The notes: generated by a model not told the origin, from the letters alone. A stretch of 6,218 nucleotides of DNA from an uncultured Christensenellaceae bacterium (GCA_910588315.1 CAJUQF010000043.1:8737-14954), one strand, 5' to 3'; positions 1 to 5,685 are shown, counted from the first letter of the stretch. Program-made: numbers and translations.

Positions 1-52
1 CGTAGTCGCTCTTGGTCTGCTCAATCTGAGCCTTGATCTGAGCCACGCGGGC
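1..52 (-). pseudogene. groEL: Internal fragment of groEL (chaperonin GroEL), chimeric contig end
   Basis: Read on the minus strand, this stretch encodes an uninterrupted 17-residue peptide, ARVAQIKAQIEQTKSDY. It matches the strongly conserved middle of the 60-kDa chaperonin, where family members read RVAQI(R/K)xQIEExTSDYDREKLQERLAKL. The fragment has no start or stop and breaks off near base 52, where similarity passes abruptly to dnaG on the other strand. The codons are the C/G-ending, highly expressed type (ATC, AAG, GAC, TAC, CAG). GroEL is normally about 540 residues, so only about 3% is here. The identification rests on a short peptide but a very conserved one. I infer an assembly or library chimera; a real rearrangement that broke groEL would be very unlikely to be tolerated. 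Confidence 0.72.
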
Positions 53-57
53 AGTTC

Positions 58-654
58 GCGATAGCCGCCACGACGAGCATAGTGCAATCGCTCGACAATC
101 CGATAGAGCAGGAACAGTATTTCGATTACGTATCGAAACTCAGCGGATTCACGATCGAAGCGTTGAAGCGTCAGGCGGATTTCTCGGCGGTGTCTGCGCA
201 ACAGTCGCAACCGCGCAAAGAACCGCTTGCCGAAACTCAAGCCGCGGACAAGCGTATCGAATACGACGACACTGTAAAATTTTATCTGGCAAGCCTTGTG
301 CGTGCGGAAGAGTACGTTACCTATGATAAGAACGTCACTTCGGTCATGCCGGATGAGTTTTCGGCGAGACTGTGTGATTGGTGCATGGCGCATAAAGGTT
401 TTAAGCCTGCCGACGTCTTTACGGCATTCGGTTACGACAATCCGCTGTTATCCGAGCTGCACGACTATCGCGGGCTTCCGGGCGATGACAGTCGTAAGTT
501 CAAAGACGTGGAAAACGAATTGTATCGAAGAGTACTTGTAAAAGAGGTCGAAGAGCTGACTGCGATGTACGAATCGACAAAAGACAACAAATATCTCGTT
601 CGGGCGGGCGCGGTAAATGCGGAGCTTGCCAGATACAAGAAATACCGCAGTTAA
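58..654 (+). CDS. dnaG: DNA primase DnaG, C-terminal part (5' end missing)
   Basis: The 3' third of the primase that makes RNA primers for the replication fork. About 198 codons remain; complete DnaG is about 600 residues, and the zinc-binding domain and most or all of the TOPRIM catalytic core are missing. What remains starts at the end of the core, with the motif DNPIEQEQYFDYVSKLSGF followed by TIEALKRQ (about bases 97-171), which matches the family pattern of 'D-P-x-E-R-E-x-Y-x-x-x-L-x-x-x-x-G-I-x-x-E-A-L'. A variable linker follows, then the helical domain that binds the DnaB-type helicase, ending in a charged helical hairpin (KEVEELTAMYESTKDNKY...LARYKKYRS). The GTG at 82 is not a start, because similarity continues upstream of it. 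Reading this frame back gives a stop at 34-36, inside the foreign groEL piece. The stop TAA at 652-654 overlaps the rpoD ribosome binding site, as expected for the dnaG-rpoD operon. Confidence 0.87.
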   Translation, partial: AIAATTSIVQSLDNPIEQEQYFDYVSKLSGFTIEALKRQADFSAVSAQQSQPRKEPLAETQAADKRIEYDDTVKFYLASLVRAEEYVTYDKNVTSVMPDEFSARLCDWCMAHKGFKPADVFTAFGYDNPLLSELHDYRGLPGDDSRKFKDVENELYRRVLVKEVEELTAMYESTKDNKYLVRAGAVNAELARYKKYRS

Positions 655-659
655 AGGAG
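653..659 (+). promoter_or_regulatory. Ribosome binding site that fixes the rpoD start
   Basis: AAAGGAG lies 8 bases upstream of the ATG at 668 and overlaps the dnaG stop codon. The same frame is open back to an ATG at 617 (17 codons earlier, inside dnaG), but that start has no comparable Shine-Dalgarno sequence and would add residues unlike any sigma factor. Confidence 0.85.
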
Positions 660-667
660 TGGTACAC

Positions 668-1987
668 ATGAGAGACAAGAATAAAGAAAACAAAAAACGT
701 GAAAAAGAGATCGTATCGGAAGAAGTTCGGTACACTCCGACCGCCGAAGTAGGCGAGGCTTTGACAGAGTTGTTGAATTCGGCGCAACACGGCGGTATAG
801 AATATAACATGCTTTTGGACAAGCTTACTATCGCGGGTGCCGGCGCAAACGATATGGATTACGCGCTCAAGCTTTTGGAAGATAAAGGGATAAACATTCT
901 CAAAGACGGTATCAAGGCATCGATTCTGACGTCAAAGATGAACAATGCGCTTTCCAAGCTTATCGCGCTCGGTAAACAGCGTAACTTTTTATCGAATATC
1001 GAAATAGGCGAAAAGCTTACTATCGAGTGCGGTGCGGATGCGCAGCAGCTCGAAGAGGCGATGCGCATAATACGCGACAGCGAGATAGAAATAACCGACG
1101 GTCAGGTCAAGAACGCCGAACTTAAGAATATAGAAATTCTTATAGGCGGCGATACGAATGCCGACGATCCGGTCAAGGTTTTTCTCAAGGATATAGGTAA
1201 GATACCGCTGCTCAATGCCGACGAAGAAACCGATCTTGCCAAGCGCATGTCGGATGGTGACGAGGATGCAAAGAATAAGCTTACGGAGGCTAATCTACGA
1301 CTGGTAGTCGCTATCGCCAAACGTTATGTCGGGCGCGGTATGCAGTTGCTCGATCTTATTCAAGAAGGAAATCTCGGACTCATGAAGGCTGTGGAAAAGT
1401 TCGATTATACAAAAGGATTCAGATTTTCCACTTACGCGACGTGGTGGATACGGCAGGCGATCACTCGTGCGATAGCCGATCAGGCGCGCACCATACGTAT
1501 ACCGGTCCACATGGTCGAAACGATCAACAAACTGGCGCGAACCAACAGAATGCTTGTTCAAAAGCTCGGCAGAGACCCTACTCCGGAAGAGATCGCGGAA
1601 GAACTTGATTTGCCGGTAGAACGCGTTATGGAAATACAGCGTATCAGTCAGGACCCTGTTTCACTCGAAATGCCTGTCGGCGAGGAGGAAGACAGCCATT
1701 TGGGCGATTTTCTCGAGGACGAGAAATCGAAAGCGCCGCAGGACTTTGCCGAGGCAGGCATGCTGAGAGAACAGCTTGCATCGGTTCTCAATACGCTCAC
1801 CCCGCGTGAAGAAATGGTGATACGACTGCGTTACGGTTGGGACGACGCGCATCCGCGCACGCTCGAGGACGTCGGCAAAGAATTCGGAGTAACGCGTGAA
1901 CGTATCCGGCAGATCGAGGCGAAAGCATTAAGGAAGTTGCGTCATCCCAACAGATCGAAACGCCTTAAAGACTTTACCGACCGATGA
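668..1987 (+). CDS. rpoD: RNA polymerase primary sigma factor RpoD/SigA, 439 aa
   Basis: The housekeeping sigma-70 factor, which directs RNA polymerase to promoters and melts the -10 element. Seen in the protein: a basic N-terminus (1-20); two consecutive segments that both look like region 1.1 (about 31-81 and 94-145); region 1.2 (DDPVKVFLKDIGKIPLL, 166-182); regions 2.1-2.4 with EANLRLVVAIAKRYVGRGM, DLIQEGNLGLMKAVEKFDY and the melting/-10 helix FSTYATWWIRQAITRAIADQ (about 207-272); region 3 (IRIPVHMVETINKL, 277-289; GRDPTPEEIAEEL); the region 3.2 finger (DSHLGDFLED, 342-351); and region 4 with the -35 helix-turn-helix (TLEDVGKEFGVTRERIRQIE, 398-417) and the C-terminal LRKLRHPNRSKRLKDF. The long non-conserved insert of proteobacterial RpoD is absent, as in Firmicutes. 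Firmicutes SigA is about 370 residues; the excess of about 65-70 is mostly explained by the second region 1.1-like segment. It sits between dnaG and trmK, and its stop overlaps the trmK start (ATGA). Confidence 0.97.
   Translation: MRDKNKENKKREKEIVSEEVRYTPTAEVGEALTELLNSAQHGGIEYNMLLDKLTIAGAGANDMDYALKLLEDKGINILKDGIKASILTSKMNNALSKLIALGKQRNFLSNIEIGEKLTIECGADAQQLEEAMRIIRDSEIEITDGQVKNAELKNIEILIGGDTNADDPVKVFLKDIGKIPLLNADEETDLAKRMSDGDEDAKNKLTEANLRLVVAIAKRYVGRGMQLLDLIQEGNLGLMKAVEKFDYTKGFRFSTYATWWIRQAITRAIADQARTIRIPVHMVETINKLARTNRMLVQKLGRDPTPEEIAEELDLPVERVMEIQRISQDPVSLEMPVGEEEDSHLGDFLEDEKSKAPQDFAEAGMLREQLASVLNTLTPREEMVIRLRYGWDDAHPRTLEDVGKEFGVTRERIRQIEAKALRKLRHPNRSKRLKDFTDR
746..1102 (+). repeat. Apparent tandem duplication of sigma region 1.1 inside rpoD
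   Basis: Two diverged protein-level repeats, at residues about 31-81 and 94-145 of RpoD. Shared landmarks in the same order are AL(T/S)xL(L/I), (D/E)KLTI, GA-x-A, (M/L)(D/E)xA(L/M)(K/R)(L/I)(L/I)xD, and IxI followed by DG. Copy A resembles region 1.1 in GGIEYNMLLDKL and DMDYALKLLEDKGINI. Copy B resembles the Bacillus SigA region 1.1 in GKQRNFLSNIEIGEKL and AQQLEEAMRII. The two copies are clearly diverged at the DNA level, so the event would be old. Homology is my judgement by eye. Confidence 0.6.
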
Positions 1988-2619
1988 GCGTTCGACTCGA
2001 TCTTATCAAGACGCTTATCGAGCCGGCGGAGATCGTTGCCGACGTCGGATGCGATCACGGACTCATTGCCGAGTATTGTGCGAATAGCGATACATTCGGG
2101 CATGTCATAGCATCGGATATCAGCGATAAAAGTTTGCAAAAAGCGCGCGATCTGCTCGGCGCAAGATCCAATGTGGAATTTGTGTGCTGCGACGGGATGG
2201 GTTATGAGTGCGACGAAGCCGTAATATCCGGAATGGGTGGAATGCTCATATGCGACATATTGCGTAACGCAGTGAAATTGCCTAAAACCGTAATAGCGAG
2301 TGCGCATACGGACAGTGACAAAGTGCGGAAGTGTCTTATCGAACTCGGTTACGGAATAGACAAAGACGTTGCCGTTATCGACAGAAACAAGTTCTATTCG
2401 GTCATACGCGCCAAACAGGACGGCGGAACGAAAGAACTTAACGATCTGCAATTATTGTTCGGCGTCGATTGCGCCGAGCCGTCGCCGGCGCTCGAGTCGA
2501 GACTTAAAAGACTGTACGATGTGTACATGCAAGCGCCGTCTAAAAATGCGGAACGTCTGGAAAAAGTTATCGCGGCTTTACGGCTGCAAGGTGTGAACGT
2601 CACAACATTTACGTCATAA
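1984..2619 (+). CDS. trmK: tRNA (adenine(22)-N1)-methyltransferase TrmK, 211 aa
   Basis: A SAM-dependent methyltransferase of the TrmK family (Bacillus YqfN, COG2384), which makes m1A at position 22 in the D-arm of some tRNAs. Seen: an N-terminal helix SVRLDLIKTLI; SAM-binding motif I as VADVGCDHGLIAEY (18-31); an acidic residue ending strand 2 (ASDIS, 43-47); the family signature ISGMGGMLI (81-89), which takes the place of the usual motif IV; ASAHTD (105-110) where homologues have QPN; the late strand motif KFYSVIRA (136-143); and a short helical C-terminal tail (166-200). It is slightly shorter than the usual 225-240 residues because the C-terminal coiled-coil arm is small. The start is the ATG whose last bases overlap the rpoD TGA (ATGA). 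No good ribosome binding site precedes it, so translation is probably coupled to rpoD. The neighbourhood matches the Bacillus sigA-yqfN arrangement. Confidence 0.92.
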   Translation: MSVRLDLIKTLIEPAEIVADVGCDHGLIAEYCANSDTFGHVIASDISDKSLQKARDLLGARSNVEFVCCDGMGYECDEAVISGMGGMLICDILRNAVKLPKTVIASAHTDSDKVRKCLIELGYGIDKDVAVIDRNKFYSVIRAKQDGGTKELNDLQLLFGVDCAEPSPALESRLKRLYDVYMQAPSKNAERLEKVIAALRLQGVNVTTFTS

Positions 2620-2639
2620 TATATTAGGAGAGTATAATC

Positions 2640-3371
2640 ATGGACGAAATCAACAAGGCTAAATTCAAAGCAATGATAGATTATCAACGTAAGGATATAG
2701 AACTGCGTAAGATAAACAACGAGCTTGACAAGGACAAAGCGCTTGTCGAGATGAACGTCAATAAACGCGCGTTCAACGATGCTAAGCAAACGATTGCCGA
2801 GTGCGAGCAGCTTGCCGGCGATCTTTTGGATATATATGCGGAGCTTCAAAAGTATATCGACGATAACGAAGCTTTGTTAAACGAGCTTGAAAGCGGCGAT
2901 GGAAAAGATGAAGAAGAGCTTGCATCTCGCGTCAAAAAGCTCGAAAGTCTTAAATCGAAGTTTCAGTCCGCCGATAAAAAAATGCACGATATCGAAGACC
3001 GATCGAAAAATGTTTGCTCGCGTCGTACGGAGGCCGTTAAGTCCGGTAATATCGCAAAGCAGCATTACAATGCGGCGCGCGCCAATCACGGCAAGCTTGT
3101 TGAATCCAAGTCGGGCGAAGTCAATAAACTGAAAGCCGAGCTTGCGCAAATGCGCGAATCGCTTGATCCGAAACTTTTAGAAGAATATAATAAGCTTGTT
3201 GCCGAAGGTAGATTCCCGCCTATAGTGCCTGCATCGGGCGACAGCAAGAAGAATCTTTATAACTGCGGCGGCTGCGGTTTGGAATTGCCGCAAAAGGGTA
3301 ATGCCATGCTCGGCGATCAGGGTTGGTTCCGTTGCGAAACGTGTCGCCGGATCATAGTTAAACTCAATTAG
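2640..3371 (+). CDS. Coiled-coil protein with C-terminal C4 zinc ribbon (COG1579-like), 243 aa
   Basis: A cytoplasmic protein of the COG1579/zf-RING_7 type, related in architecture to FlgZ of Helicobacter and CdsZ of Chlamydia. Its biochemical role in Clostridia is unknown to me; a nucleic-acid or protein adaptor role is usually assumed. Residues about 10-190 are highly charged heptad-type helix, probably an antiparallel coiled-coil hairpin, with an acidic turn near 85-92. LDPKLLEEYNKL (175-186) is the family-typical junction. The ribbon then carries paired cysteines C209/C212 (CGGC) and C232/C235 (CETC), four zinc ligands 19 residues apart. Full length. The start is set by AGGAG at 2626-2630, 9 bases before the ATG. 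It lies 20 bases after trmK in the same operon. In many Clostridia a Nif3/DUF34 gene sits between these two; here it is missing. Leucine is encoded by CTT in 14 of 25 cases (hand count), which matters for the tRNA-Leu at 4978. Confidence 0.85.
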   Translation: MDEINKAKFKAMIDYQRKDIELRKINNELDKDKALVEMNVNKRAFNDAKQTIAECEQLAGDLLDIYAELQKYIDDNEALLNELESGDGKDEEELASRVKKLESLKSKFQSADKKMHDIEDRSKNVCSRRTEAVKSGNIAKQHYNAARANHGKLVESKSGEVNKLKAELAQMRESLDPKLLEEYNKLVAEGRFPPIVPASGDSKKNLYNCGGCGLELPQKGNAMLGDQGWFRCETCRRIIVKLN

Positions 3372-3402
3372 CGATCGAGATATATCGTAGAGATTTAGAT
3401 AC

Positions 3403-3408
3403 GAGGTG
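3403..3408 (+). promoter_or_regulatory. Ribosome binding site for galU that argues against the upstream GTG start
   Basis: GAGGTG lies just before the ATG at 3412. An in-frame GTG at 3406 lies inside this site and would leave itself no Shine-Dalgarno sequence. ATG 3412 also gives the family-typical N-terminus MNKIRKAIIP. Confidence 0.6.
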
Positions 3409-3411
3409 TAC

Positions 3412-4275
3412 ATGAACAAGATACGTAAAGCTATTATTCCGTGCGGCGGATTAGGTACGAGATTTCTGCCGGCGACAAAAGCCATACCTAAAGAAATACT
3501 GCCGATAATCGATACGCCGGTGCTTTCGTATATCGTCGATGAGCTGATCGATAGCGGTATCGACCAAATCATGATCATTCTCGGTCGTGGCAAGGAAAGT
3601 ATAAAAGACTATTTTACGCCGAATGCAAAACTTCGTGAAAAAATCGCCGGAAAACCCGAGCTTATAAAGTCGCTGGAGGCGGCGGATAAAAAGGCGGAAA
3701 TTGTGTTCGGTATGCAATATTCGCCTCGCGGCAGCGGCGACGCAGTAATGTGTGCGCGTGAGTTTACGGGCGGCGAGCCGTTTGTTATGTGCAACGGCGA
3801 CGATTTGGTAGTAGGTGCTGTGCCTGCATCCAAGCAGCTGATTGACGCATACGCGAAACAGCCTGCTTTGATAGTCGGAGTTCAGCATGTTGCGCCAAGC
3901 GAGACCGATAAATACGGGATAATCAAACCGTCCCGTATCGACGGCAAAACGATTTGGTGCGACGGTATAGTGGAAAAACCGAAAAAAGACCCGCCGTCCG
4001 AATACGCGTCGCTTGGCAGATACGTTTTGACACCGGAGATTTACGAGCGTATAGAACAATTGCCGGAGATAAACGGAGAGATATGTTTGACAGACGCGAT
4101 ATCGGCGATGATGAAGGACGGCAAGGTTTATGCTTATGAATTTGACGGTCGCAGATACGACATGGGCGATAAATTCGGCGCTTTGACAGCAACGGTAGAC
4201 TTTGCGTTAAAGAACGAAAATTTACGCGATAAATTCAAAGACTATATAAAAAAGGTACTCGAGAATGAGAATTAA
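3412..4275 (+). CDS. galU: UTP-glucose-1-phosphate uridylyltransferase (GalU/GtaB family), 287 aa
   Basis: Converts UTP and glucose-1-phosphate to UDP-glucose, the cytoplasmic precursor for glycolipids, wall polymers and polysaccharides. Seen: the nucleotide-binding signature at the N-terminus, RKAIIPCGGLGTRFLPATKA followed by IPKEILPI (5-32); the sugar-nucleotide loop region PRGSGDAVMCA (105-115); the metal-site aspartates NGDDLV (128-133); DKYGIIKP (166-173); VEKPKKDPPSEYASLGRYVLTPEI (187-210); NGEICLTDAI (221-230), close to the family's GEIQLTDAI; and YEFDGRRYDMGDKFG (242-256). Length is normal (about 285-300). Two usually invariant stretches differ: CGG precedes LGTRF where AAG or GAG is usual, and GSGDA replaces GLGHA. 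So a related sugar-nucleotide specificity is possible, though the overall match to GalU is very good. It follows the zinc-ribbon gene after 40 bases with no evident terminator, and overlaps the next gene by 11 bases. Confidence 0.93.
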   Translation: MNKIRKAIIPCGGLGTRFLPATKAIPKEILPIIDTPVLSYIVDELIDSGIDQIMIILGRGKESIKDYFTPNAKLREKIAGKPELIKSLEAADKKAEIVFGMQYSPRGSGDAVMCAREFTGGEPFVMCNGDDLVVGAVPASKQLIDAYAKQPALIVGVQHVAPSETDKYGIIKPSRIDGKTIWCDGIVEKPKKDPPSEYASLGRYVLTPEIYERIEQLPEINGEICLTDAISAMMKDGKVYAYEFDGRRYDMGDKFGALTATVDFALKNENLRDKFKDYIKKVLENEN

Positions 4276-4900
4276 CGCGCTTTGCTCGAGCTTGGATAAT
4301 CGTGTATTTCGATATTGTGACAGAGCTGTTTTTTGCGTCGATAACGGCGAAACGCTCGATAGCGCAATGCCGGTCGAATATTTCGTCAAATACGATAATA
4401 CCGTTGCGAACGGCAATATTTTTATCCCGTCGCTTGCCGACGAGACCGACATCGAATGCGCTTTCGATTACCTGTTGAACAATGTCGGTACGACGGCAAT
4501 AGTACATACCGCGTTTGATCTGGAAGAGACCGGGATAATAGAAGCGCGATATAAGCTGTCGCCGATAATGTTATTGCATAAAATAGGCGTGCTTGATCGG
4601 TGCATAATAGCCGGCGGCGTCTGTCTCGATAACGACGATCTCGATCTCATGGCACAGGAAAACGTTCCGCTTGTATTGCTTCCTACTGCCGATGCGGGTT
4701 ACGGACACGGATTTGCACCGGTATGTGCCGCTTTGAGAAGGGGAATACGCGTCGGAATAGGTACTTACGACGGTAAGTATAACAGCATGCACGATCTCGA
4801 TGTCGAAGCGAATTTTCTAAGGCTTACCGCCAATGCGGAAATGCGAACGCAAGATGCGTTGACGGAAAACGATATTAAAAAAATTTTGGCGTTCTCGTAA
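4265..4900 (+). CDS. Half-length amidohydrolase-like protein lacking metal ligands, 211 aa
   Basis: I do not recognise a named family for the whole protein. Residues 98-187 follow, in order, the second half of the methylthioadenosine/chlorohydrolase-type amidohydrolase barrel: LSPIMLLHKIGVLD, then IIAGGVCLDNDDLDLMAQ where active enzymes have a His in 'aHcvhL', then VPLVLLPTADAGYGHGFAPV where active relatives have a P-x-S/T-N-x-x-x-x-x-G-x-APV pattern, then RRGIRVGIGTYDG where active enzymes read VGLGTDG. The N-terminal half looks like a shortened beta-sandwich followed by NIFIPSLADETDIE (51-64), placed where PGFVNAHTHLE would be. The HxH pair, the beta-6 His and the usual position of the final Asp are therefore lost, and about 200 residues of the usual 420-450 are absent. 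No signal peptide or membrane segment. The frame is intact and the gene overlaps galU by 11 bases, with AAAGG at 4251-4255 as a modest ribosome binding site, so it is probably expressed. Likely a catalytically inactive binding or regulatory domain; a decaying gene is the alternative. Confidence 0.7.
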   Translation: MRINALCSSLDNRVFRYCDRAVFCVDNGETLDSAMPVEYFVKYDNTVANGNIFIPSLADETDIECAFDYLLNNVGTTAIVHTAFDLEETGIIEARYKLSPIMLLHKIGVLDRCIIAGGVCLDNDDLDLMAQENVPLVLLPTADAGYGHGFAPVCAALRRGIRVGIGTYDGKYNSMHDLDVEANFLRLTANAEMRTQDALTENDIKKILAFS

Positions 4901-4938
4901 ATTTATACAAAATTTATTATGTAATACGGCAAAATAAG

Positions 4939-4967
4939 TTGACAAACATAAAAGAATTTAGTACAAT
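4939..4967 (+). promoter_or_regulatory. Sigma-A promoter of the tRNA-Leu gene
   Basis: A perfect -35 TTGACA (4939-4944) and a -10 TACAAT (4962-4967) with a 17-base spacer. Transcription should start near 4974, leaving only a few bases of leader before the tRNA at 4978. Confidence 0.88.
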
Positions 4968-4977
4968 ATCATGGATT

Positions 4978-5061
4978 GCGGTCGTGGCGGAATTGGCAGA
5001 CGCGCAAGACTAAGGATCTTGTGGTAACTCCGTGCAGGTTCAAGTCCTGTCGACCGCACCA
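4978..5061 (+). tRNA. tRNA-Leu, anticodon AAG (read as IAG), CCA encoded
   Basis: A complete class II tRNA of 84 bases. The acceptor arms GCGGTCG and CGACCGC pair at all 7 positions, followed by discriminator A5058 (required by leucyl-tRNA synthetase) and an encoded CCA. U8, A14 and the G18-G19 pair in the D-loop (AATTGGCAGA) are present. The anticodon stem CAAGA/TCTTG (5005-5009/5017-5021) closes the loop CTAAGGA, which puts the anticodon AAG at 5012-5014 with G37 next to it, as usual for CUN-reading tRNAs. The long variable arm (5022-5033) has a short GG/CC stem. The T-arm GCAGG-TTCAAGT-CCTGT is normal. A34 would have to be deaminated to inosine to read CTT, CTC and CTA. It stands alone with its own promoter and terminator. 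Confidence 0.94.
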
Positions 5062-5071
5062 AAAGGCATTT

Positions 5072-5095
5072 AAGGGCGCATTTTGCGCCCTTTTT
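5072..5095 (+). terminator. Rho-independent terminator of tRNA-Leu
   Basis: The perfect inverted repeat AAGGGCGCA/TGCGCCCTT around a TTT loop is followed by TTTTT (5091-5095). It begins 11 bases after the CCA. I see no other hairpin-plus-T-run between the stop codon at 4900 and the tRNA, so it may also end readthrough transcripts of the galU operon. Confidence 0.92.
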
Positions 5096-5289
5096 GCATG
5101 TCTCGTGATAGGTTTATAGGCGGTTCTACGCGCTCGTCGCACTGTCTAATCTGCTTTTTGGACGACAGCATTTTTGTCCTAAAAGACATAAAATCTTTCG
5201 AGCTAAGTGCCTGAAAGATTTTTTATTTTTTGCTGTTAATTAATCCATATCAAGTTTTTGCGACGTGAGTTAAGATTCGGTTAGCTATT
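5096..5289. other. Intergenic stretch with two adjacent hairpins, no gene found
   Basis: No coding potential that I can support. It contains an imperfect hairpin at 5154-5185 (CTTTTTGGAC against GTCCTAAAAG, nine pairs with one T-T mismatch, 12-base loop). Directly after it is a second hairpin with a T-rich tail at 5190-5231. It separates the convergent tRNA and hxlR transcripts. Confidence 0.5.
5190..5231. terminator. Probable bidirectional terminator between tRNA-Leu and hxlR
   Basis: AAAATCTTTC (5190-5199) pairs with GAAAGATTTT (5213-5222) and runs into TTTTTTATTTTTT on the plus strand. On the minus strand the same stem begins 68 bases past the hxlR stop and is followed by ATGTCTTTT, a poorer U-run. 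Its position suits the hxlR 3' end, but the better T-run faces plus-strand transcripts. Confidence 0.6.
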
Positions 5290-5616
5290 TCATAAATATT
5301 CCTTATATCTTGTTCCCCAAATTTCCATGGCATCCCAAATAGGGCGGAGCGATTTACCGATATCGGAGAGCGTGTACTCTACGCGCGGCGGCACTTCGGC
5401 ATAAACTTTGCGTTCGATAAGACCGTCGTTTTCCAATGCTCGAAGATTATCCGTCAATACCTTTTTGCTTATCGCCGGTATTGTTTTGTGGAAATCGGTA
5501 AACCGTTGCTTACCGTTGTATATCAAGTTGCGGATTATAATCAATTTCCATTTGTTCCCGATAAGCTGAACAGTCGTAGCTACCGGGCATTCGGGCAATT
5601 CTTCTCTTGTCAGCAT
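5290..5616 (-). CDS. HxlR-family winged-helix transcriptional regulator, 108 aa
   Basis: A small DNA-binding protein of the HxlR (MarR-like) family, which usually binds as a dimer to operators next to its own gene and a divergent neighbour. Seen: CPVATTVQLIGNKWKLIIIRNLI (10-32), the family's N-terminal signature 'CPV...L.LIGGKWK..IL..L'; RFTDFHKTIPAISKKVLTDNLRALENDGLIER (about 38-69), which is the recognition helix region; VPPRVEYTLSDIGKSLRPI (about 75-93), the wing and dimer helix. The length (about 105-120) is normal. The start at 5616 is chosen because AAGGAG sits 6 bases upstream (complement of 5623-5628) and the protein then begins MLTREELPEC; the frame is open back to 5742, but those 42 codons are hydrophobic filler that overlaps the promoter. 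C10 is the only cysteine, at the place used for thiol sensing in YodB/HypR-like members. The inducer cannot be told from sequence. Confidence 0.93.
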   Translation of the reverse strand: MLTREELPECPVATTVQLIGNKWKLIIIRNLIYNGKQRFTDFHKTIPAISKKVLTDNLRALENDGLIERKVYAEVPPRVEYTLSDIGKSLRPIWDAMEIWGTRYKEYL

Positions 5617-5655
5617 AAAAAACTCCTTGCTAAAGCGAATATTATTATTTGTCAT

Positions 5656-5685
5656 ATTGTAGCAGATATATTGCGAGTTTGTCAA
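5656..5685 (-). promoter_or_regulatory. Sigma-A promoter of the HxlR regulator
   Basis: On the minus strand, TTGACA (5685-5680) and TACAAT (5661-5656) lie 18 bases apart, upstream of the start codon at 5616. This gives a leader of about 33 bases. Confidence 0.75.

Noticed and set aside
82..84. GTG as a start codon for the dnaG-frame protein
   Set aside because: DnaG-like sequence continues upstream of it to about base 58; the gene is a 5'-truncated fragment.
617..667. Upstream ATG that would lengthen RpoD by 17 residues
   Set aside because: It lies inside dnaG and has no ribosome binding site, while ATG 668 has AAAGGAG at ideal spacing.
1942..2451. 169-codon minus-strand open frame across trmK
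   Set aside because: It is antisense to a well-recognised methyltransferase, and its product resembles no family I know.
3451..4059. 202-codon minus-strand open frame inside galU
   Set aside because: It is antisense to an intact GalU, its product is rich in Arg, Tyr and Phe as expected from complementary codons, and it has no ribosome binding site.
4978..5100. tRNA-Leu as an integration site for a mobile element
   Set aside because: I found no second copy of the tRNA 3' end, no integrase and no phage genes in the window.
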